From the NCBI RefSeq assembly GCF_019097595.1, contig NC_080715.1, positions 5,394,573-5,458,572 of the forward strand: DNA of 64,000 nucleotides. Direction: 5' to 3'. Shown here one piece after another: positions 36,503 through 48,830 of the stretch (position 1 is its first letter; each line of letters opens with the position of its first letter). A program made the position numbers and the translations under genes. Below the pieces are notes generated by a model, which was not told where the DNA came from, did no database searches, and saw only the letters and a list, made by a program, of their open reading frames with translations. Source of the stretch: Hemibagrus wyckioides. Taxonomy: Eukaryota > Chordata > Actinopteri > Siluriformes > Bagridae.

Positions 36503-36729
36503 TGTCTTTACTTGTTATATATTCATTACTGCACAGTGAAATTCTTTCTTTGCATATCACATCCTTGGAGGATTTGGGTCAGAGCACAGGGTCAGCCATG
36601 ATGACCCCTGGAGCAGAGAGGGTTTGGGGCCTTGCTCAAGGGCCCAGTGGTGGTAGCTTGGGGGTGCTGGGGCTTGAACCCTGAACTTCTGATCAACAAC
36701 TCAGAGCCTTAACCACTTTAGCTAACACC
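36503..36729 (-). mobile_element. tRNA-derived SINE, near full length, antisense
   Basis: It starts with the reverse complement of the tail (GTCTTTACTTGTTATATATT, GCACAGTGAAATTCTTTCTT), then the body (GGGTCAGCCATGATGACCCC, TGGAGCAGAGAGGGTTTGGG), and ends in the tRNA-like head (GGGGCTTGAACCCTGAACTT, CAGAGCCTTAACCACTTTAG). GGGCTTGAACCC is a well-preserved reverse-complement B box. The 63-codon plus-strand frame is spurious. Confidence 0.85.
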
Positions 36730-36757
36730 AATAATAATAATAATAATAATAATAATA
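36730..36757. repeat. (AAT)n microsatellite next to the SINE head
   Basis: Nine AAT units start immediately at the SINE boundary. Confidence 0.9.
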
Positions 36758-38280
36758 GCAATAATTATATAATATGCACCACAAGCATATATATATTATT
36801 TTTTTCAAAGGACAAGCCAAGCAAAACACTGACAAATATTTCATTAACACTGATTGCCCTTGTGCTTACATTCGGATGCTAAAGCTCAACCAGTCATAAA
36901 TATCCAGGTTCATTCACAGCACATCTGATTTACATTTAGCCACACCCACAATTTAGCATAAAATGCATTTATGAGATAAAAAAAGAAGAAGAGTAAATTG
37001 TAAAAGAGCGCCTCCTAAGCAGGACACATGCTAAATCTTGAGGTAATGCAGATGTACCATGTGAGCTACTATAGACACATGTTAACTCCACCCTCTTTTA
37101 TAGGGCATCAGTATTATTACATGCCATGTCATGCTGTTCGAATGGATAGAGTCAGACTTTGTGTTAATTTATGCATTTGGTTTTTGAATTGTTTAATTAC
37201 AAAATTATTACTAAATTAAGCAGAAATTTAAAAAAATAAAAATTTAAAATAAATTTTAAATTTATTTATTTATTTATTTTCTTAAATACCACATTACACC
37301 ATCTTGGAAAAAAATGACACCCATGGTTTCCATGGTAATATGACATAGATTTATCTGGTAAATATGTGGACTATTTAAGAAGGCAAATACTAGAAGATTT
37401 TTTTTGTCATCATTTCCACAGCTCAATAAAATTCTACCAGAGACTTTGATTTCTGAGAAAGACGTAGTATCACTTTTGGTATCCACTTCAGCAGTTCACA
37501 ACTTATATTTTACTGAAGACAGTTTCATTAACAGTCATCGTTTTTTTTTTTTTTTTCAAAAAGGGCCGTGTCCATCATGTTTTTTCTCGATCTGAGTCAC
37601 TGTGATAAAGCGCTATGAGCTGATCAGTGGGTTTTCTTCAGAGAACAGATTGCAGATTAGGTAGAGATGACTGGGGGCTGTATCTTGCATCTGAGGTTCA
37701 GTGGAAGGTTAGATGAACAAGGACGGACCATCAGAGTGGGGATGTACACGGCTAAAGAACATAGTATGCTTTAAAAGAAAAGAGAGAGAGAGAGAGAGAG
37801 AGATATGGTGTGTTATGGTGTGTTGTGGTGAGGGTTTCATGCACGGTGAAGCTGAAAGTCATATGAGATTTTGATCAGGAGCAAACCAGACTGTAGCTTT
37901 AAGTTTGTTAAAAACAGGTTGTTCTTTTCACTAGATCATCCCAAACAGTCAGATATATCATCCCTACCCCACCCCTAACATCCCTAGAGTACCCTACTCT
38001 ACTAGTTCTCTACTAAACTCCACAGACTACAGGAATGTAATTATTCATATTTTAAGCGACTTGAGACAAGTTGTTATATGAAATTAATAACCAACATGGG
38101 GCTTGATGAAGCAGAGATACAGTTACTAAGCCTGAATGTGATTATTCTTCTTTAAAATCATGTCTCACATCATTATATTTACTCTTGAAACACAACATCC
38201 TACTTTTTTTTCATGTCATGTTAAACAAGTTCCTGTTCTTGCCCAGCTGGAAACATCCTCTGACCCCCCCCCCACCTTCT
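36758..38280. other. Intergenic sequence, nothing recognised
   Basis: AT-rich, with a TTTA run at about 37258-37280, a long T run at 37542-37556 and a (GA)n run at 37780-37804. No gene features. Confidence 0.6.
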
Positions 38281-38469
38281 TCTTTCTGTCACTCACTCTC
38301 TCTGCTCTTCCTCTCTTCTTCATCTCTTCTCTCTCTCTCTCTCTCTCTTTGTCTCACACTCACTCTCTCTATCACTCTCTTTCTCTCTTTTGCTCTCTAT
38401 CTCTCTCTCTGCTATCTCTCTGCCATCTCTCTCTCTGTCTCTGTCTCTCACTCTCTCTCCCTCTCTCTG

Positions 38470-38509
<40 letters not shown>

Positions 38510-38514
38510 ACTCA
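38281..38514. repeat. CT-rich microsatellite tract
   Basis: About 230 bp of (CT)n with interruptions. It gives leucine/serine-rich plus-strand frames and an Arg/Glu-rich minus-strand frame, all artefacts. Confidence 0.97.
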
Positions 38515-40686
38515 ATCAAAGTTAACAAGAAGTTTAACAGCTAGTCATGTTACCCAGAGTCCACTCTGCCATCCTGAAGCTGTCAGAAAACATCACAGCT
38601 TAAACTGAAACCTCAAACTGTAACTAAATCTAAAACCTCAAACTGGTACAAAGACCTGACACTGGAGGCTCCTTCCATTAACATTAAATCATCAAAATTT
38701 CACAGTACTGATGATTAAACGATCCATTTAGTGGAGTGTTCCCCCCTGTAGAAGTCCCTGTGTAACTAATAGATCATTTTGTTAAATTACGTGTGATATC
38801 ACATGCATGAGGGCAGACAAAGCTGTAGGCAGGTGAAACAGCAGAACTGGAAAGAAAAACTTGAGAAGTGCTGATAGTGCAGATTGTGATCCATGTCATC
38901 AACTGATGAATTTCATTGCAGGTTGTTCAGCACAGACAACATGTTTATGATCATGTCAAATTCAGACATCTTGAAATCACTGAAAATGAGTGGTCAGGTC
39001 CTCGTGAGCACAAATCAGATGGAAAAAAAAAATCAGAAAACGCTTGTGGATTAATGACATCTGTAAAAGTGATCAGTGTCTCTGACTGCAAAGATCAGAA
39101 CAAGATCTAGAAATGTTTGTTCCACACAACTGCATCATCAAAAATCCCTCATTATTGCTCTTTTTAATTAGCTTTTCTTTATAACGATGGATTATCTGGA
39201 GAATGATTATGGGATAAAATCCCAAATCAGTGCATTATAGTCAAAACTGTACACTGCTCTCGGTTTACTGTTACCAATAAAGGACATAATATTTTAATTA
39301 AATCAAATTATAATATTTTTACAATTATGTGGACTGTGGAAATTCTATTTTTTATTTTAATTTTCTTTTTAAATTAATTTTTTAAAATAATTTTTTCATA
39401 TTATTATTTTTTTAAATGATCTGGATTGTGAAATTTTTACTTTTTATTTTACATTTTTTATTTTTTTTATTTAAAATTTTCTATTTATTTTAATATACAT
39501 TTTCATATATATATACATTTTTAATTAATTTTTCATTATTATTATTATTTTGTGGATTTTGTTTAGAGGGGGTATGTGCCATTTACTTAAAGAGTTCTGT
39601 GGGTGAGAAAAGTTTGGGAACTCAGCAGTAAAAATAAACATTATACATTATACCATTTACCTCCTTTATCATATACTCCAACATCATGACTATAGCATGG
39701 AATTCAGCATATATGTTTATCTAAAAAAAAGAAAAAACCCTACACCTAGAGTATCCTTGTGAGCACTCTGGAGCGTAGAAACCTTATGAAATTTCACGTG
39801 AGAACCCAGAGATCCTGAAAGCGCTGCTAGCATTACAGTGGAGTAAAGACAGTAAAGAGAGAAGCTCAGAGGAGGAGAGGTGGTGGTTGTGGTGGTAGTG
39901 GTGGAGGGGGTGTGTAACGGTTTCCCTTCTACTTCAAACGCATCTCTTGACACTGTGGAAATGTAACCAACGCTCAGAGCATGTAGAAGCAAGAGTTATC
40001 TAAAGGGACGCCTCTGCAAACCAGGGGGCTGATGGAGAAAGTAAACAAGCACACACACACACGCAACACACACACACACACGCAACACACACACACACAT
40101 AAACGTGGCACGCGTATGTACATGAGTGAGTTCCTTAATTTAAATGTTTGCTGCAACAATAAAAATCTATCAGTCAGAACACTGATGTTATGTGTCTTCC
40201 ATAATCCTAGATATATTTCCAAATTAAGTCTTAAATTTAATTATATTTTTAACTGATGGGACTGGTCAGCATTTCTATGGTAACGGATCACCCTGGGGTT
40301 TGTCAAGAATTCATCGAACATAACGGCGAATGATGTAATAGTGACATTTTCTGTGAAGATATGTTTAATTACTTTACAGGTTACAGTCATGGAAGGAGTC
40401 TCCAGTGTCAGAGCTTGGTACAGGTGGTCATTTTTCTCAGTAACGTGACTATGTTTGTTTTGATGTGTCGTTACGGTCGAGAGAAGGTGCTAGAACATGG
40501 TGTGAAATATAACACTAAACAAATGAAAACAACGTGGCATGACAACACAGGGCATGGTGTTCGAGTAAAATAATCAAATTCGAGAAGGAAAAGTTCATTT
40601 AAAAAATGCATTTAAAATTTTAGTTTTAAATGAATATCGTGTATTTTAAAATTTATTTTTTATTCTATTTTTACTTTTATATATAT
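38515..40686. other. Intergenic sequence with simple repeats
   Basis: It contains a very AT-rich block (39290-39550), GGTGGTnGTGG runs at 39882-39911, and (CA)n with CGCAA interruptions at 40049-40100. The 19-bp word shared with 5291-5309 is at 40393-40411. No gene is recognised. Confidence 0.6.
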
Positions 40687-40804
40687 ATCTTACTATTATA
40701 TTATATTATATAATATTATATAATATTATATTATATTATATTATATTATATTATATTATATTATATTATATTATATTATATTATATTATATTATATTATA
40801 TTAT
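40687..40804. repeat. (TTATA)n pentanucleotide microsatellite
   Basis: About 23 units of the AT-only pentamer, with early TATAA interruptions. The same pentamer family recurs at 52930-53027. Confidence 0.95.
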
Positions 40805-42889
40805 TTTTCTAAGCCTTAAGTTAATATTAAATAAAGAATAATAAATAATACATAATCGTGCCAGGTCTACTTCTCACTTGGCCTATTAAAGTGTTTTGTT
40901 AGGTAAAGTATATTTAAAAAATTTTTTGCTTTAATCATGAAAAGAAAATACAGAAAAAAAGAAAACCAATGAAACAAGTCATTCTTTTTTTTAAGTCATG
41001 TTTTTATTCTTTTTTTTTTCCGTTAAATAAATGTACGCTTGTAGTTTCCATCTCCCGCCGCACCACCTATGATACCTAAACTATTAGTTGAGGTTTCATT
41101 TTTTTTAATAGACATTTCAAAATAATGTATTTTTTTTTTTTTAATTTAAAGTTTGAATAAACAAATTTAAAATAAGGGTTTAATCAACGCTTCATCTGAC
41201 AGGAAAAACACAAGAGTGGAATCCGAACCGTATTTTTATCTCGAGGTTGTTAAATATAAGCTGTAAAAAAAATTAAAAACAAATGATTCATGTCTGTGGA
41301 AATGTTTATCTTCATTTCAGTACTTTATACACTTTAGTTTTAGCAGCAATGAGAATCTTCTTCAGAGGCCAAAATAATATATTAAAAAAAAAAAAAAAAA
41401 GACCTGAGCTACTTCCTTACAGCAACACATACAAGTGTGGTTTTCAGTCAAAGTGACTCAAAATGCTGGAACATTTCTCAGTCGAATTACTCAAACCTGA
41501 AGTCTACAATTTTTATACAAATCTGTATTTATCTCATGTCAGAGTCACTTACAGTAACAGTGCAAATGTTCACGCTCACATGACTAATATTTGCTGCTCC
41601 AGATGTTAAAAGTGCTTGAGTGAACATCCTGGCTGAGAAAGGTCATAGCTCTCACATACTACTGTACAGAGTGCACACATGATGAGGTTTCGGTTACAGA
41701 AGACCATGTTCAGGGATTACACACAAAAAAGCTTTGTCTGTGGGAACTCTGTGGGGTTTATTGTGTATTTATGTATCGTGTGCTCTTACACACTCAGGAA
41801 ATCAATTACATCTGTGTAGAGACAGCAAGGTATTGGATAATGTGTGTGTTGTTGCGTTCTATCCTTCTGTAATTCTATCCTTACAGCCAGGGACGGTATT
41901 TATGTTGTTGTGTAGTTGTTTGTAAGTGCCCTTAGCTTTAATCTGATTGGTCAGATTATTTATGACAGTTGTAATAGCTTGTTCTAATACACAATCGTTT
42001 CTATAGTAAAACCTCTAATCGATGGCATAATCTAGCATAATTAAAGTTGAACAAGAAGCAAAATATAATAACATTTTTTATACAGGTGTAATATGAAGAT
42101 ACAGTAAAGTTTCTAACGTCTAGAAGAGTTTTTAGCAGTTGGTAAGTTTTCCCTTAAAGAAAGATCTTTGGGCATTGTTAAGTCTCCATAACATGAAAAG
42201 CTGCATTTTCTTAATGATTTCTTAACCTCAAAATACAGAAAAACCCTGAAGAATGCTGTACTGTACCTCATCTTGTTTCCCAGATGTTCCACAACATGCT
42301 ACACACCTACAGATGGATAAAAATGATGATTATTTTTAAGTATATGTATAAAGAGAGAGAGTGATATAATATCTCCCAGGTGGATACATTTGACATTTGA
42401 CAATCAAGAGCAAAAGGAGACATTCAAAAACAATGAGGTATTTTCAGTCATGTGACCCATTCAACTCAGTATTGTTGTGTCTGCTATCCTGTTTGATAGC
42501 GCTGTTAAAGATTAATGCCACTTTCTACAACCTTCATATTGCAGCACAACACAGCATGTTGTATATCAGAGAACACATGAAGACTGCACGATCATGACAG
42601 GATTCCTATAAACACTCAAAAGAGTAAAAGTAACTGACTTTGTCTTTAGAACCGCCCGGTGATTAGGACAGAGCTCTAACCACTGCCCCACAATGATAGC
42701 TACAATCCAGGAAGTGGTTGAAATAATTGCCCAATTAATACTGCAAATGTAAGCAAGACAAACGGTCAAAATGGGTTTCTGTGGCATACCCAAATCAGCA
42801 GTTAGCACTGCACAATTATACTGCAACTCTGTTGACTGATGCTATGATTTTTAAATTTAGGAGAAGAAATTAAGTATCTGCATTTAACA
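40805..42889. other. Intergenic sequence, nothing recognised
   Basis: AT-rich left half with several A or T homopolymers, unique sequence to the right. Short frames at 41734, 42397 and 42566-42826 have no domain. Confidence 0.6.
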
Positions 42890-44110
42890 ATTGGATATAT
42901 TTACCTCTTTCATGGATCAGTGCCTCATCATGGTGTAAGGGCTTGTGTGAACTTAGCGCTATGTCAAGGTTCTCACTATGGCCCACCCTTGCTGAATAGA
43001 ACTTAGGTAAATGGTCAGACAAAAGGACATAACTGATCCTAAAGACACTCATGAATAGACTGTCTGGAGCAAGGCCAGGGGTTTCCAGGCCAGTCCTGGT
43101 GACCAGGCTTCCCACGTAACCTTGCTGAGCTCAACTTTAAACAGCAATGTGTGGACTTCGCCACTTGCAAGATGAAGGATGGAGAACAGGTTTGATGCCA
43201 GTCAGGTGGTAGGCAAGGTAGCTTATAAGTCTACTTGTCACATGAGCACCGTGAGGCACTGATTCTGTTATTGCACTTTGAGATTTGAGGCCATATGCTT
43301 TGGACTCCCAGGGGCAGGCTGTCAGCTGATTATAAGTTGGTATCTTGGATTTGTCACACCTAACATCAACAAGATTTGATTTGTAAATTCATAGGAGTCC
43401 TATAGGTTGCTTGAGATGACAGAAGCTTATTTAAGAGACAAATGCAACTTATGAAGATGTGGTAGCTTAGTGGTTAAGGTGTTGGATTACTTATCAGAAG
43501 GTTGTGAGTTTAAATCCCAGGTCCACCAAGCTGCCCCTGCTAGGCTCCTGAGCAAAGCCCTTAATCCTTAATTACTCAGTTAAAAATGTAAGTTGCCCTG
43601 GATAAAGGTGTCTGCCAAATGCTGGAAATGTAAATACCACTTCATGTAAATCCACTTCTAAAATGGACTTTTCCCAAGTCTATCAAGTACCTTGAATCTA
43701 GAAAGATTTCTATCATAGAAACAGCTACTAAACGTTGTGGCTAGAAGGATCTCGGCAGTATTCTAGGACATGCTTGTCTACACCAGTGGTGTGGATAACC
43801 ATCGGATGAAGAAGAAGGCCTTCCATCAGGAAAGGGAGATGAAACCATACACAGTAAGTGTGTGTAAGTATTGACCTCTGTTGCAGATATTGTTGGGCAA
43901 TGGAAGAAGTGCTTTTAAGGAACCCCTTAGTCTAATAGACATACCCTCCATTTATGAGGGTCCATCACTGTGGCTAAGTTTACTATGGCAGTTAAAGACT
44001 TTCATAGCTACAAGGCTACATGTGTGGATGAGATTTGTCCAGGAATGCTGAAGGTGCTAGTTGAAATAGTTAATAAGCCTCTTTAATGTTTCATGGAGAC
44101 CTGAAATCAA
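42890..44110 (+). mobile_element. RTE-type (Rex3-like) LINE relic, 5' part
   Basis: The upstream part (GGTTTCCAGGCCAGTCCTGG, TGACCAGGCTTCCCACGTAA) matches the start region of fish RTE/Rex3 elements. CTTTGGACTCCCAGGGGCAG, then CTGTCAGCTGATTATAAG, lies in the endonuclease region. Translation of 43990-44060 gives SYKATCVDEICPGMLKVL, the degraded reverse-transcriptase segment normally read as 'K.PG.DEI.PE.LK'. Frames are broken throughout. A SINE sits inside at 43456-43636. Confidence 0.65.
43456..43636 (+). mobile_element. tRNA-derived SINE with L2-type tail
   Basis: The head GTGGTAGCTTAGTGGTTAAG (A box) and GTGAGTTTAAATCCCAG (B box region) is tRNA-like. The body CAAGCTGCCCCTGCTAGG is followed by the tail CCCTGGATAAAGGTGTCTGC then CAAATGCTGGAAATGTAAAT, the L2 3' tail. 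Sharing a LINE tail is how such SINEs are thought to be mobilised. Confidence 0.82.
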
Positions 44111-44829
44111 GACAAGTTTGGAGAGATGGAGCACTAGAAGTAATATTCCTGTAAGAGAAAGACTTTTAGAGAAAAGGTATATATTGTGGGATGAGGGGAG
44201 GGCTAATTTTCTGAGTTGTTTCACCTTGTCATGATGATTTTGAAGCCTATTACTAAAAATGTCATTTCCTCTCTTTGTGTTCCCTCACACGAAGGTGAAA
44301 CAGCAATTTTTATGTTTATTGTTTCCCAATCTTTGATTTCTGTGTAAACCTCAAGAAGCTGAAAGGCTAAAAGTGTACCTGAGTTTCCTGTGTTCTCCTG
44401 GCCTTACAATCTGTTACACATGCTTTGGAGAGCAAAAAAAATGTTTTAAAGGATCAAAGCCCATTAGTTCAGCTCCTCCAGTCATTTGTCACCCTGCAGC
44501 AGCAGTATTAGGATCTCTTTAGCCTGCAGGAAAATCAGCAGGAGCTCCTGTCTCAAGTAATTTCTGACCAGGCTGTGAATGGAGCTGCTGGAGTCTCTTC
44601 CTTGCTGCATATGGACTCAGCACACAAGCAATCAGCCTGCCTGCTTTTATTGCTGAAGCCAATGTTAGATCAGGAACAGAGTGCTAGAACATGTGACAAT
44701 GGACCAGTTCATCTCTCGCCTACTCAGCAGTGTCAAAGAGTGGGTATGGTGTCACCAACCCAAGACCGTCTATGAGGCCATCCAGCTAGGCCGCTGAAAG
44801 AAAAAGGTAATGAGTACAGGCTGTAGAAA
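44111..44829. other. Unclear segment between two RTE-like parts
   Basis: A plus-strand frame from 44575 (66 codons, Gln/Leu-rich) may be retroelement gag-like, but I cannot place it in a family. The segment could be an inserted element or diverged RTE sequence. Confidence 0.35.
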
Positions 44830-45050
44830 TGAGTTTTTTTTAAGGCTCCTGTAAAAGAATGAGAAGCTTGACAACCCAGAAGAGCATCTGAAAAAGGCTT
44901 GCTGCTTCTTTAAATCAAGACGAGCCAGTTGATTTGATTTTAGGCACCTTACAAGGATGTCCCTAGGCACATTCCAGTGGACAGATACCCATGGCTAATC
45001 CGGAGCTTCCGCAGAATATCTGGGGAATCCTGGTGAATGGATGGATGGAT
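44830..45050 (+). mobile_element. RTE-type (Rex3-like) LINE 3' end
   Basis: CGAGCCAGTTGATTTGATTT, TAGGCACCTTACAAGGATGT, CTAGGCACATTCCAGTGGAC and the end GGTGAATGGATGGATGGAT are collinear with the last part of fish Rex3-like elements, which end in a GATG-type simple tail. It pairs with the 5' part at 42890-44110 in the same orientation. Confidence 0.6.
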
Positions 45051-45064
45051 AGATGGATAGACAT

Positions 45065-45134
<70 letters not shown>

Positions 45135-45160
45135 GGATAAATGAATGCATGAATGAATAC
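45036..45160. repeat. (GATG)/(GATA)n microsatellite at a LINE tail
   Basis: GGAT units grade into pure GATA (about 45066-45132) and then GAAT/TGAA units. Confidence 0.95.
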
Positions 45161-46020
45161 TATTTATGTAGCTTTCCCCATCACCTTGATCAGTCAAAGT
45201 AATCAGTAAAAGATTCAGATTCCTATTGACTTTTAACTTCAATTCTCATGTTTTCACAAAGCAAGTGCATTTTGATGGTTTTGAACTATTAAACACTGTA
45301 TATGAGGAATACATAAATGATCTGTGAAGAACCTTTTAAGCATGCTAATAACTAGAGATGCTGACAGGTTTGCGCTAAATGTCTGCATTCAGCTACATGT
45401 AAATGACCTGTTTAGCTGACCTCTTTACATAGGAAATGAGACACACCACATTTCACATATGTATGGAAAACTCTCGGAGATAACTGTAACTGTGCCTTCT
45501 CATATAATATACAGATTTCATTGTACTTTTTTTTTTTTTTGTAAATGCTGAATATTTAACGTATATACTATATGTTATTGCATCCTTTTCAGTGCTGATT
45601 TGTGGAGCATATTGTTTTACTGTATTCTATCTTTAATTTGTATAACACCACAACAAAGGAAACATTTGCATGTGCATTGTGTAATTGAAGAATAAAGAAA
45701 TGATTCTCAATAAACTGTTTAACACACACTGGAGTCAAAGGTTTATTAGTTAAATGGATGTAGGACCTAGTGCCTTAAATGTTTATATCTGATTAGATTA
45801 AAAATCTTTATAGCCTGTTCATATGAACTACCCAGATAGCTGGTGGGGAAAATTTCCTTTGATATTTATTATGGAATGAAATTGAGTGATATTTGGGTTA
45901 ATGGTTTCCTTCATCACCCTCAATGCCGTTTAACTACCTGATAAACTCCAGTCATCTCCATATCTGTATACTAAGCTTCAAAATCTACATCTTTCATGCC
46001 AATGAATCAGCTAATGCTAA
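45161..46020. other. Intergenic sequence, nothing recognised
   Basis: Unique AT-rich DNA with a T run at about 45526-45540. Confidence 0.6.
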
Positions 46021-46199
46021 GGATCACTATTCTTTCTTGGATAGCCTTGCTTCAATTGCTAACACTTAAGTCTGAACAGTTAATAGCTTCAGTTCGATAC
46101 AACAGAATTTATCTCTGACGTTCGTCTTCAAGTTCCTATTAACATGCTCAGCACTTTTGGACCCTATACTACACAGTTAGAGAAGGGAAATGATTTATT

Positions 46200-46325
46200 A
46201 TCACACTCTCCAGTGTTACCCAGATGAGGATGGTTCCTTTCAAGGTTTCTTCCTCATATTGTCTCTGGGAGTTTTTTCTCACCACCGTCACCTCTGGCTT
46301 GCTCATTAGGGATAAATTTTTAAGT
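46200..46325 (+). mobile_element. Unnamed fish dispersed repeat, long copy
   Basis: ATGAGGATGGTTCCTTTCAA, GGTTTCTTCCTCATATTGTC, GGGAGTTTTTTCTCACCACC and TCTGGCTTGCTCATTAGGGA give the fullest version of this family here. Flanking sequence 46020-46200 may belong to it as well. Confidence 0.65.
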
Positions 46326-46794
46326 GATAAGTGCCTTCATATCTAACAATGTAAACATTACTAGAACAGAAATAAACAGCCAGTTAGTTTACATATTCCC
46401 AAATACAATTACACAGATAAATCTGTCTCCTAATCAATATTTATAATAGTTTTCATCCTGAAGTGTTTCATTCCTATTATACCAGAGGTTTTTTTTAATG
46501 ATTACATTTTGAAATTTGTTTATATACATTATGCTTTTTATCTGTTTAATAGTATATTGTAATGTATATTATAGTAATATAATATACATTATACATTATA
46601 GAATAGTATAATAATTTATATTATAGAATAATATACATTTAATATTGTGGGACATGTGGGAAACAGGTAAGCGTCCTAATCAGCCTCTCTTGTTTTTCTC
46701 TCTTAGAATGATAATAAGGCAGAAAAAAATGACTAAGAAACTGGAAGTAAGTAAATAAATAAATAAATAAATTCCGCATAGTCATATGTTCTAA
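46326..46794. other. AT-rich intergenic sequence
   Basis: It includes TATA/ATTAT-rich words at 46540-46640 and an AAAT run at 46754-46772. No gene. Confidence 0.6.
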
Positions 46795-47040
46795 CCAAGG
46801 GGAACTGTGGTTCAGCGATTTCCTCCCCCAGTCCAAACACCACATAGCAGGTTTAATTGACATCTCTAAATTGTTTGTAGTGTGTATGTATGTGACTGTG
46901 TGTGCACTTGTTCCCTGTGACGGGTTGGTATCCCATCCAGGGTGTCCCACGTCTTGCGCCCCCAAATACCCTGGGATAGACTCCCTGTGACCCTGTGTAG
47001 AATAAGTGGTTCAGAAAATAGATGGATGGATATGCCTTGT
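46795..47040 (+). mobile_element. tRNA-SINE 3' half (5'-truncated)
   Basis: TTCCTCCCCCAGTCCAAACA, GCAGGTTTAATTGACATCTC, CCCTGTGACGGGTTGGTATC, CCATCCAGGGTGTCCCACG and the tail GAATAAGTGGTTCAGAAAAT followed by GATGGATGGAT match the 3' half of a very common fish tRNA-SINE distinct from the copies above. The tRNA-like head is missing. Confidence 0.78.
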
Positions 47041-47940
47041 ATCTGCTATGTCAGAACTGGCCAATCAGAAGATTACAGAAGAACACTGTGGTATATTTTA
47101 TAATGTTAGACATTTAAACACGTCCAAATCAACAAAGTAAGATAAATTTGTGTTTGTCACCTCAACAGAGTCTGATAAACCAGTGAAAATACAAGATAGC
47201 CAGATTATGTGTGGTTGACCGTCAATCTGGCAACCCTGTCCCTGTGTAACTCTGCCTGTTGGATCTGTTTCTCAGGGCTTTGATCAGCTTGGTCTACACT
47301 CTGATATCCCTTCATTTCTCATGATCTGCTTCTTCTTTATCGGTGGAGGAGATGGCACTGATCCTTCATCTGCACTGCTGAGGTAACAAACTAAGTAGAA
47401 TGAATCCACAGCGGCTCGTTTTATTATAATCACGATGCCATTTGCAGGGTTTATTGCTCAGATCGCTGTCTCGAACGCTTTGCTGTGCGCAACAGGGTTG
47501 CCAGAGTTAACTCGAATCCTCTATAGATTTTTTTTCCTGTTCAGAATTCATTGAACAGAAAACGACTTAAGAACTTAAGACTCTAAAAAATAACCTAGGT
47601 TTAACATTTAACTGTAATGGTGTTTAGGGGTAGACTGCGCTTCAGGGAGAAGCTCCGATGCAAAACTGACCGTACAATCTGGCAACCATACTGGATGTTG
47701 TGATGTCAATCTGGCAACCCGGACAGTGCGGGTATCGGATCACCTGTTGCAATCGGAGCACTGCAGGGAGGGATTTGCAGAGTTAATATTTCAGGAATGT
47801 CTATTTTAGTGAGTTTAACGTCAATGGAGGGTTGTGTGGAAAGGAAAAGCACTGGACGGACTAACCTGATTTATATTTAAAAAAAAAAAACCCCAAATTA
47901 TTTGGATATTTTATATAGTTGATAGAAACATAAATTCCAG

Positions 47941-47941
<1 letters not shown>
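47041..47941. other. Unique region with a repeated CTGGCAACC motif and a candidate exon
   Basis: Non-repetitive apart from four copies of CTGGCAACC (two more lie at 48.9-49.1 kb). A splice-bounded open segment lies at 47276-47382. No recognisable protein. Confidence 0.5.
47276..47382 (+). CDS. Candidate internal exon, function unknown
   Basis: The segment follows a good acceptor (GGATCTGTTTCTCAG) and is followed by GTAACA. Its 107 bp are open in only one frame, starting GFDQLGLHSDIPSFL and ending GTDPSSALLR; the other two plus-strand frames contain stops. There is no recognisable domain. It could equally be an untranslated exon or a chance combination of splice-like words, which are frequent in 64 kb. 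It lies among the CTGGCAACC motif copies, about 6 kb upstream of the better exon candidate at 53247-53295 on the same strand. Confidence 0.2.
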
Positions 47942-47987
<46 letters not shown>

Positions 47988-48025
47988 TTAGCATTAGGTA
48001 TAAATATAAAATATTAAGAAACACA

Positions 48026-48067
<42 letters not shown>
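47942..48067. repeat. (ATT)n and (AAT)n arrays, inverted pair
   Basis: (ATT)n at 47942-47987 and its reverse complement (AAT)n at 48026-48067 are separated by 38 bp. The arms can pair over about 42 bp. Confidence 0.95.
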
Positions 48068-48068
<1 letters not shown>

Positions 48069-48115
48069 TTCGATACAAGCAGTGAATCTAAAGAAATCAT
48101 GTCTGACAATACGTC

Positions 48116-48118
<3 letters not shown>

Positions 48119-48174
<56 letters not shown>

Positions 48175-48211
48175 TTTATTTTTTTTTTTTTTTTTCCTTG
48201 GCCAAACTAAC

Positions 48212-48254
<43 letters not shown>
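48119..48254. repeat. (TA)n, poly-T and (GA)n composite microsatellite
   Basis: About 26 TA units (48119-48171), a T-rich run to 48195, then (GA)n at 48214-48254. Confidence 0.97.
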
Positions 48255-48257
<3 letters not shown>

Positions 48258-48783
48258 GCCGAAATAAACCCAAGCCAATAAATTTATCCAATTTAAGTCC
48301 TAGGCCGAAATATCGCGATATTTCACGTGATTTAATTTATATATTCATTTGTCATATCCATCGTTTTAATTTTGTCTCAAGAACTAGTAGATTAAAAAAG
48401 CATGCATACACACACACACATTATATATATATATATTTAACCTTACACAGATGCAGATTAAAGTTGTTGCCATAGTGACCAAAACCTGTGGCTAGCAACC
48501 CACACTAACTGTCTGTAATATAATCCCTTAACGTTAAAATTAAGTCCCGAGTTTGTTTGGGTTTTTTTTTTTAATGAGGCTGTTCCTGTTTCCTTATTTA
48601 TGGCCAATTCCAAAAGGAACCGGTGGATCCAGTTCGGCGTTCTATCTCGCTCTCTCGTTCTTTCTTTATTTTTCCCTCTCTCTGTCTCTTTCCCTCCTTC
48701 TGTCATACTTTCTGTTTAAAGCTGCTTCCTATCACCGATTTCACGAAGTGGAATCACGGATATGAAAAACAAGCAAACTCTTT

Positions 48784-48784
48784 A

Positions 48785-48828
<44 letters not shown>

Positions 48829-48830
48829 AG
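48784..48830. repeat. (GAAA)n microsatellite
   Basis: About eleven AAAG tetramers. It gives an artefactual KERK peptide. Confidence 0.97.

Noticed and set aside
44575..44775. Possible LTR-retrotransposon gag fragment
   Set aside because: Only composition (Gln/Leu-rich) suggests it. No zinc knuckle, protease or LTR is visible.
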